From contig NC_135017.1 of assembly GCF_051020955.1 (NCBI RefSeq), forward strand, positions 26,940,689 through 27,004,688: 64,000 bases of DNA. Direction: 5' to 3'. Below the pieces are notes generated by a model. It searched no databases and was not told the DNA's origin. It worked only from the letters and a program-made list of their open reading frames with translations. The number at the start of each line of letters is the position of its first letter. Position 1 is the stretch's first letter. Shown piece by piece: positions 56,372 through 64,000 of the stretch. This DNA comes from Megalopta genalis (lineage: Eukaryota > Arthropoda > Insecta > Hymenoptera > Halictidae). The position numbers were made by a program, and so were the translations under genes.

Positions 56372-56987
56372 TACAGAGTGTTCCACAATTATTTTAACAG
56401 CCGAAAATGAGGGGTAGCTGAGGTCATTTGAAGTAACTTTTTCCTTTGCGAAAATGCAATCTGCGGCTTTGTTTACGAGTTATTAACGGAAAACACTGAC
56501 CAATGAGAGGTGACGGCGCGAAGTTCGAGAGCCCGCAGCACGAGGCTTTGACAGATGGTCGGGACGGACTCGAGCCGCGTTCGAAGTATTGAACAAATCA
56601 CGAAGCGAGAATTTTCCGGATCTTTTTTACTACGTAACAGTGATATTTTTAAGAAAAACGCTGTTCACCTTTACTTTAGAATGTCTGAAGAATATTTACT
56701 AATTTTTCGGACCCGAAATAGTAAGTAATTTAACCGTGACGGCCGTTTTAATTTTCTAGTGTGCATGACACCCTGTGTGTAACATATGAAATTTTTAAGC
56801 AAGGTGTACAGCGAAGGTGTACAGTGACCTTGACATAACCTTGCAATAACCTTGATATGTCCAGGTTTTCCGTTAATAACTCGTAAACGAAGCCGCAGAT
56901 TGCATTCTCGCAAAGGAAAAAGTTACTTCAAATGACCTCAGCTATCCCTCATTTTCGGCTGTTAAAATAATTGTGGAACACCCTGTA
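56372..56987. mobile_element. Long-inverted-repeat element, family B, copy 3, with a longer centre
   Basis: The ends 'TACAGAGTGTTCCACAATTA' and 'TAATTGTGGAACACCCTGTA' continue inward as arms of about 145 bp ('AGTAACTTTTTCCTTTGCG', 'GTTTACGAGTTATTAACGG'). Unlike copies 1 and 2, which have a centre of about 100 bp, this one has some 320 bp of unrelated sequence between the arms (about 56520-56860). It includes a GC-rich part and repeated 'ACCTTGACATAACCTTGCAA' words. Confidence 0.85.
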
Positions 56988-58148
56988 TATTTATATAAAT
57001 GTGGTCACTGTATCATTTGCAACAGAACAGATTAATAAAATAATTCTAATGTTAAATAAAAATTGGAAAATATCCTTTCAGGGTTACAATGAAATTGAGA
57101 AAAAAATTCTAAACATAAATATTGAAATTATTGTGAACGAAATTTAGAAACTATTTAAATTCCTTTTTAATATTGTTTATTTTCTAAGAGTTCATTGTAA
57201 TTATAATGACACAATTCTGGGTAGAAAAAAAAGACGGAAATCGTCATTTCCACCTAAAAGGGTTAAAATTCTTTTGTTATATGATAATCCCAAACGAAAT
57301 TATTAGATTGCGTTATTAAGGGAGACTTAGTGATGCACCGCTGAAATTGCTATTTCCATCGAACAATTCATTAAGAAATTCTTAACTGTTAATTATATAG
57401 TTTAGACTCAAGAATTGCTCTCGAATGGGTGTTTGTAAACTATGAAATTGCGAATCATTTAATCATCGTTGGTAGACAACGTGTTAACAATATTCGTATA
57501 TAATTTACAACTCCATCTTCAAGAATAATTTTTATTCGGTAAATATGAATATCGTAGAAGTAGGACACGCGTCAGATATTCTTTCAAGTTCCATCACACG
57601 CGAGTTTCATCCCTCGTTAGTTTCCAATAACATATCAATTTTTCGAAGCATATCCTATTAAACGAGGTCAGGTGTCTCTATTTATAGCGCATAATTTCAT
57701 TCGTATAATCGCTGGACTACGGATTTTATAACAGCACTTTGTTTTCAAATAGTAAGAAGATTGAAAAAATTTAAAAACATCAACATATTATTGAGTCGGT
57801 TCATAAAAGTCCGCGCGGTTTTAATTTCGATTTAAATTTCCAGCATAATAATTGCCTAACAGTTATGTTACGTCTTACACGTCATTCGACAGCTTTGTTG
57901 TTCTTCTGTTGTGCGATTGCTTCCTTATTCGTTTCGTGTGGGCAATAAAGTCATTCAATTTTTGGAAACTATGGAGTATCAAGTACTCGTCAATGACATC
58001 GCTACGCTGTACTAACTCTGACAAATATTCAAAATTTATTACACAGGGTTTGAATAGTCGTTACGGTACATTTTTTCAAGCATTATAGCTTTCTATGAAG
58101 AACTTAAAGATATCTATGAAAAACATAGATATAGGGTAACAAAGATAT
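56988..58148. other. AT-rich DNA with a decayed MITE A
   Basis: At 57711-57816 'GGACTACGGATTTTATAAC' and 'TTCATAAAAGTCCGCGCGG' look like worn ends of a short family A element. Nothing else is recognised. Confidence 0.4.
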
Positions 58149-58445
58149 AGGGTAAGTATTGGTATTACTGCGGACGCTCCAAATACTGTGATATTTTATA
58201 AAAGTAATAAAATCTAAGATTTTATACTGTGCAATCTTCTAAAAATAAATCTCATAATTTTGCAAGTAACAACAATCGCAGTTTTAATTCATTTATTGAC
58301 TTTTGATATTTGGAAGTTTATGAAAATGTTGAATCTTATGAAATACTCGCAATGGCCGCTATGAACACCGATTCTAAAAACATTTATATTTTGGTAATTG
58401 ATAATAAAGTATTCATTTTAGCGTTATTTTTAGGTAAGATTAAAA
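58149..58445. mobile_element. Family F repeat element, end fragment
   Basis: From 'AGGGTAAGTATTGGTATTAC' to 'GCGTTATTTTTAGGTAAG' this matches the reverse complement of 52560-52866, with small indels. It is the terminal 300 bp of the element; the other end is not present nearby. Confidence 0.8.
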
Positions 58446-60065
58446 TAATATTAATCAATATACACTAAAATAATATAAAATATACCAAATAATATAAAAT
58501 ATACACTAAAATAAGATAAAATCAATGTACACTATCATTATTACCATAATCTACTGAATGAATTACCATAATTTACGACTCAATGTAACATTTCGTACAG
58601 CAAAACACATCGAAGAGGTTCAATTTTTGTCAACTTGACACTCCACATAGTTATCAAAAAAAAAGAATTAATCTTTATTGCTCACACGGAACGAATAAAC
58701 AAGCAATCGCACGACAGGAGAAATCCGAAACTACCGAATGACGCATAAGATGCAACTGTTAAGGCAACTTTTATGCGGGAAATTTCATGCGAAATGAAAA
58801 CCGCACGAAGTTACGAACTGAGCTATCATTTCGAATCGGTGAACATTTTCAAAGCGGGAAACTTCGATACTCCAATCTCCTGCAAAGTTGCGCGTATTGC
58901 ACAAAGATCCGTAGTCCAGCGATTGCTCTTGGCAACGGGGACCAGCAAAGAATCGATCGAAATTTCGGGACACGAAGTTATTAACGGAGTCTGATCAGTT
59001 AACCGAGTGGAAGTCGCGCGCCCGTGAGCTTTAACGCGGCCGCAAAATGACAGTGCATCGATCCCCGGTGACACACATCGATTCGAAGTGACACGCGACG
59101 TCTAATTTAACGGGCGAGAGTGATTTGAATCCAACTGTGAAAACCGGGGGAGCCCCTAGCCACACACTCTGCGAACGATGTCCGCTAAAAGGTAAATATA
59201 ATTCATCGGGAATGGCCGTGTCGGACCGATCGGGACGGCTAGAAATAGGAACGCGTGTTCGGTTCGGCGACAACCAAACTGAAACAAATTATAGGATAAT
59301 GTATTCGGGGGTTATATCCTCGTTTATACGTCTGGCTGCAAATAGCCACACTCGGCACCGCCGGAAGAAAGTCTCTCGTCCCCGTCCTCTTATTAGGCTG
59401 GAAATAAAACAGCCCCGAGCGGCCGATATCGGGTCCTGATACCGAAACCAAATCGATAAAAGTTAATTGAACCGCGACTCATCACTTGCACACGTACACA
59501 TTATAATTATTCTACTCCCTCCTCCTCCCCTCCTCTTTTTAATCAAAATTCAATACCTTACTTGAATCGAATACGCCGCGACGGATGCAGTCTGCTCGTT
59601 AAAATTGATTTCGTCTGAGGTATTCCGTGTTCGGGCCGAAACCCGAAATGGCAGAGAACGAAACAACGGATATTCTTTCTCGCGTCGATCACGCTAAATT
59701 TTGTCGGAACGAGGTCGCGTAATTTAATTAACGTCGTTCGGACTGAGCTTTTTATTTTCGTCGACCGACTTAAAACGAAATTGAGGTCTGTGTTTCGGCC
59801 GTATTATGTTCAAAATCTTGTTCGGATTTTATAGTATCGTTTCTTTCCACGAAATTTCGGTATTCGTTTATTCGTGATATGAAATTCGAACAAAACTGTA
59901 CAGCCTGACGCTCGACTGCTTGCACTGTAACAACGAGTTTTGATGAGGTTCTAGAAATGTGGATGTTATTCATATTTTTTTCAGTGAAAATTGAACGTTC
60001 ATTTTATCGATATTAACAATTATAAGTACAATTACAATTACAAGCATCATAGACATAAAATAAAT
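58446..60065. other. Unique DNA with a GC-rich island 58740-59760
   Basis: 58440-58530 has 'ATATACACTAAAATAA' tandem words. The GC-rich island has overlapping frames (up to 104 codons) and no supported exon. Confidence 0.35.
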
Positions 60066-60290
60066 ATGTTCTCTCTCGTGCAAGAATTTATTAATGACGA
60101 AGAAGTATTCATTAACGCAGCTTTGAAAGAAATCGTTGCGAAAAGGATTAAAAAGGAAAACAAACGATGTTGCGCAGTTATCCAATTGTTAGGTGATTCA
60201 CACTTAATTCATTCAAACGAATCAGCCAACGAGAATGCTAAAACAATAAGTATGATGAGTGATGTATCATATATTTCTTCGCAGCTGTAA
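60066..60290 (+). CDS. Small protein-like open frame of unknown nature
   Basis: Seventy-four codons from an ATG at 60066 to a stop at 60290, starting 'MFSLVQEFINDEEVFINAAL' and continuing with a Lys/Arg-rich helix-like stretch. The acidic segment followed by a basic helix and Cys-Cys pair looks more like a protein than most frames here. No domain is recognised and no splice sites are evident. It ends 30 bp before a repeat element (60319), so it could be a transposon-derived fragment, a terminal exon, or chance. Confidence 0.25.
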   Translation: MFSLVQEFINDEEVFINAALKEIVAKRIKKENKRCCAVIQLLGDSHLIHSNESANENAKTISMMSDVSYISSQL

Positions 60291-60318
60291 CAGAAGATTT
60301 TCTTTGAAAAAACGAGAA

Positions 60319-60878
60319 TAGGGTAAACGTACTCATTACTGTGGCATCATGCTTCGATCGTACTTTATTTTAATATCTCTATTCATTTATCACGAAGTAA
60401 TATGTTTAAGAATTTTATTGAAGAATTATGTATTCTGGATTATACAATCAAGATTGATGGCCTTCTTACCACGTAAGAAAAGTATAAAAAGATTAAAGTC
60501 GATTACATTTCGTACGTAAAAAGAGCCGTTTATTATTTACTGTGTATACTGGTTGCTAATAATTTTTATTCTAACAAAGTAGGTATCTGAATAATGAAAA
60601 ACCGTTCCCCTATTCAATTTAGAGCAGTATAAGAAATGTAAAATGACTCGAACAGCAGTTGTTTGGTAATCGTGACAGAAGAAAAATGCTCTTATTTTTA
60701 CCTTTTGTGAAAAATGATTTTCTCAAGTCCTTGAAAATATCAGAATAATTGACAATTTTTTTCTGCTTCAACGATAATACGTTTTCGCCGAGTCGTACAG
60801 ATCTATTCAGGTCAACAAATTTACGTATTTTAATTTCATCGGAAAAAGATACCGCGGTAAAAGTTGCAGTTACCCTAT
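60319..60878. mobile_element. Repeat element with AGGGTAA inverted ends
   Basis: Left 'TAGGGTAAACGTACTCATTA', right 'AAGTTGCAGTTACCCTA', about 560 bp apart. The 'AGGGTAA' start and following 'ATTACTGTGG' resemble families E and F (27320, 51955), but the interior does not match them. ATA/TAT flanks may be a target duplication. No coding capacity. Confidence 0.55.
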
Positions 60879-61934
60879 ATGACGGTTATGTCAAGTAAAT
60901 GCATCGGTTTCGCGAAAAGTCCGAATACATTTGCATCCGCAATTATCCAGAACGCCGTGCTCCCTGAAAGAAAGCGAGAACGATATTTGATTGCTTAGAG
61001 ATTGCGGATTCACGCTGCTTCTCTCCAAACAATTTCTTTTACGCGAAACTTCACGCATCCCGCTACTTTCCGAAACGTAGCACTGCCAAGGATATCCTGT
61101 CGCCCTCCACTCGACTCGATAAGTCCTCCAACCGGCGACCGTCTAATCTGGAAATGAATCGAGTCATTTGTAAGATTGGACTTTCATTTGTTCGAATATT
61201 TCAGCCGGCCCGCTGATCCGAATCTTGCCAACAATTCCATTTCCGCGGCTGCTCCTTCTTTTATGAATCATTACTACGTCGAGCTATTCTCCCTTCGTTC
61301 CTCGCATCGTCGACTACGTTTAACCGAGATTCATTAACGATAAACGACGGGAGATCGTCCGTAAATTACTGTCTCGTGCCGCGCCGCGTCAGGTTGACAC
61401 GCCGAAATTCGCGAGCTAAACGCGGAACAGATTTTATTTCGGCAAGCTCACCCTTCGACCCAGTTCGACGGTCGAAACACGATCACGAATTTATATTCCG
61501 TCTGCGAGCAATGTATCTCCTTCTATTCGAACAAGATTAATGCTTTTTGGAAGTTCTTACGTCGAGCGCTTTGTTGCTGCTTGTTTTACCTCTCGCGGGA
61601 ATCGCGTTTCCATCAATCTACGTAAATACCTCGGAAATTGTTGTTAATACTCCTCGCTGTCGCGGACGACAGCTTTTGCAGGACGACGTCGGTGCCGGAA
61701 CTACTCTAGACTGCTGAAAATGATTCATTACGGGACGATTTATTGATTGAAGCACTTGTTACGAGATTTTGTTTTTCATTTGATTTGATTTATTAACGGG
61801 CGTGGTATACGTAAGGGAGCAACGTAGCGAAGGATGATGAACAATGATGTATGGATTATAACTTGAAACTTAAGCATCTTGTGCTCCGTCGGAAGGAACT
61901 AAAGGCAACGTCAAAATTTACTCTGTTGCACTAA
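60879..61934. other. Unique, partly GC-rich DNA
   Basis: No frame above 60 codons is listed across most of this stretch, and I see no repeats or transposon ends. Confidence 0.35.
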
Positions 61935-63035
61935 CGATTCGCATTTTTATACTAAATTACATTTGTATGTATTGCTGAACAAACAAGTAGGTTGGAATCT
62001 TTGTGGCGCAAGTCTCATTTTCGAAAATGGCTTATGCTTTAAAATGTATTCTATACATGGCAAAATGTTGAACGAACAAGTGAAATAAATGTTAAAGTTA
62101 CTATAAATTAAGTTAACTCTAAATTATCGTATTGATAAATTTGGCGAATAAACAATACACGTGTTAGTAAATAATAGCACTTCTTGTTTCTCACAATGAG
62201 AAAAATGTGACTTACTATGATTCTAACCTATTGAAATGTTAACCGCAAAGTGGCACCCCAAAAACATTCATCGAAAAACATGATGTCTTTATGGAAGTAT
62301 TAAAATTGGATGCACTCATTATCATTTTTATTTAGGTCTTGATGTATAGAAATTTTTAGTAAATCAATTATTAATAATATAAGTAATCAATTATTAATGT
62401 CTACTCTCCAATGAAAATTAAATACATATACACATTAAATGCACACATACATACATTAAATACATATGCATAAACATACATTAAATGCATACATACATAC
62501 ATACATTAAATACATATATACATAGATTAAATATATACATCCATGCATACATTAAATAATACATACATACATTAAATTATAGACTCATGCTTTGTGAAAA
62601 CTTCGCATTTCTCTACTAAATTGTATTTTTATGTATCTCTTTCAACAAATATTAATCGCAAATTGGCACTAAAACACATTTCTCATTGGTGCTAAATAAC
62701 CTTAAAAATTCAAAGGAAAACATAGTGGATTAACGAAAGTATTTTAATCGGATGTAGTCATTAACATTTTCATTTGTTTCACTTTCTGAAGATTCTTAGC
62801 ACAGATCACAAATTTCAGTTCCCCGATCAAAAGATATAAATTCATACATTAAATTATAGACTCGTGCTTTGTAGAATCTTCGCATTTTTCTACTAAATTA
62901 CACACCGATGTATCTCTTTGAACGAATGTTAATCGCAAAGTGGCGTCAAAGAACACATTTCCCACCGTTACAAAATAGCGCAAAAAATTCATCGAAAAAC
63001 ATGGTGTCTTTATGGAAGTATTCAAATTCGATATC
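61935..63035. repeat. Three degenerate direct repeats of about 280-400 bp
   Basis: Each copy contains, in order: 'TTCGCATTT.T.TACTAAATT', 'AATCGCAAAGTGGC', 'ATTCATCGAAAAACATG.TG' and 'TCTTTATGGAAGTATT'. Copies start near 61938, 62601 and 62878 (the last two are 277 bp apart). The first is interrupted by a (CATACATTAAAT) array at 62405-62580. Confidence 0.75.
62405..62580. repeat. Tandem repeat ACATACATTAAAT
   Basis: About ten loose copies of 'CATACATACATTAAATAC'-type units. Confidence 0.9.
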
Positions 63036-63847
63036 CGAGGGAATATTGAAAATTTGCAACTATTTACAGGAAGTGGCGGGAGAATGTTTACTCGCGGCGG
63101 GATTTCTTTAACGAAAAGGTCGCGGAATTCGTATCGGCGTGATTCGTGCATCGGCATCGTGCATCGGCATCGTGCACCACGTGCATCGGCCGAGGAGGAA
63201 GTGGTTCCTCGTCTCTATGAGCATTCCGCGACAAGATGGATGCAACGTCCTCGTTTCCCAGCGTTCTTTCCCCCCGCGCGACATCTTTATTTGCTTCTCT
63301 TCTGTCTCGCGGTATCTATATCGTCGGCCACGTAGTCCCGATGAATATTTATACAGCGAGATAGAGCCGCACCGAGGGAGAAAAGCGGTGCATCCAGGTT
63401 GCAACGGTGCAGCAACCTCCTGAAATCGAGTTCAACCGATACCGGGCCGCAGGTACGCGCGCGTATTATATTCCCACCCCCGCCGATTTCGAGCCGGCAG
63501 CTTCTTCGTGGGTAAACTCCGACTGTTCGCGGATCAATGCGTCCCGTTGTATGCTTTTGCCCGTTTTCCTGCTGCTGCGAAATTTTCCTGTAAAAAGTGA
63601 AAGCACGGCGTCGTTCCCCTACGTAACCGTATCCCCCCTCGATCGTCTCGCGAGCCGTAGGAAATGCGAAACAAAGTTTTATTGGGTGCTTCGCATTCGA
63701 CACCGCGGAAAAAGGTTATCGGTGAAATTCTTCGGCTCGATCTACTAGCTTCCCGATTCTTTGGTATTTTCCTGACCGTTGGGTTTTCGGTCAACTTCGA
63801 TCCAATTTATCAAAAACTTCGCATAACTTATCGACATTCCAGGAGCC
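63036..63847. other. GC-rich DNA, no gene supported
   Basis: Frames on both strands up to 138 codons overlap each other. No acceptor followed by a frame in the phase required by the exon at 53679 stood out. Short 'GCATCGTGCATCGGCATCGT' duplication at 63147-63190. Confidence 0.35.
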
Positions 63848-64000
63848 AGGGTAATTGTGTCAATTACGCCCGAAGTTATCGACAAGTTAAATAGTTCTTC
63901 TTACCTGTGCTATTAAAACATGCTTCTTAAAACATTTAACTTGCATGTCGATGTCTTTCATATAAGCGCGAGTTTGTTCGTAATTGAGATACATAAACAA
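63848..64000. repeat. Dispersed repeat, family E, copy 3 (cut by window end)
   Basis: Begins 'AGGGTAATTGTGTCAATTAC' and follows copies 1 and 2 through 'ATCGACAAGTTAAATAGTT', 'GTCGATGTCTTTCATATAAG' and 'AATTGAGATACATAAA' to the edge of the window. Confidence 0.8.

Noticed and set aside
1..64000. CRISPR arrays, operons, tRNA or rRNA genes, integrated prophage
   Set aside because: No direct repeats with unique spacers, no gene clusters, no tRNA cloverleaf or rRNA text that I could recognise. Exon borders and transposon types indicate an animal nuclear genome.

Overview
The window is eukaryotic nuclear DNA, most likely from an insect. An ant, bee or wasp is my best inference, but nothing in the sequence proves it. 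It is AT-rich with scattered GC-rich islands. Coding DNA appears only as short exon-like blocks with GT/AG borders. It is crowded with short non-autonomous DNA transposons (MITEs): TA-flanked, TTAA-flanked and long-inverted-repeat types, plus one internally deleted mariner. I found no prokaryotic genes, rRNA, tRNA or CRISPR array.

Genes: the only convincing host gene is on the + strand. Three exons agree in frame and splice phase: 35072-35246 (with a good start codon at 35110), 40942-41215 and 53384-53679. Together they encode about 235 residues of a low-complexity, Ser/Gly/Pro-rich, basic protein. It carries a proline-rich SH3-ligand-like motif and continues past the last exon. I cannot name it. 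A fourth exon-like block (37733-37895) has good splice signals but does not fit the phase of this transcript.

Layout: 1-10 kb holds dispersed repeats (an 'AGAGTTGGGCA' family rich in TTCGAATAA, TA-flanked MITEs, a palindromic repeat copy). 10.4 kb holds a decayed THAP-like zinc-finger fragment. 12-17.4 kb holds further MITEs, a five-copy 81-bp array open on both strands, two long-inverted-repeat elements and a three-copy palindromic repeat. 19.7-20.1 kb is a 450-bp purine-only-like tract. 22-30 kb holds AT hairpins, a nested MITE, a 24-bp array and a 1.2-kb 36-bp minisatellite with 216-bp higher-order structure. 31-36 kb holds the mariner and a 320-bp segment copied into another MITE between duplicated flanks. 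37-53 kb is mainly intron, with a 0.5-kb direct duplication, a long palindrome and two almost identical 241-bp piggyBac-type MITEs in opposite orientation. 51.7-53.2 kb is a minisatellite split by a 0.9-kb repeat element. 54-64 kb is intron or intergenic DNA with further repeat copies.

I see no gene cluster that acts as a system. What is unusual is repeat architecture: template-switch-like rearrangements inside MITEs and a minisatellite that seems to have grown out of a transposon. Coordinates of degraded repeats are approximate, usually within 10-20 bp.
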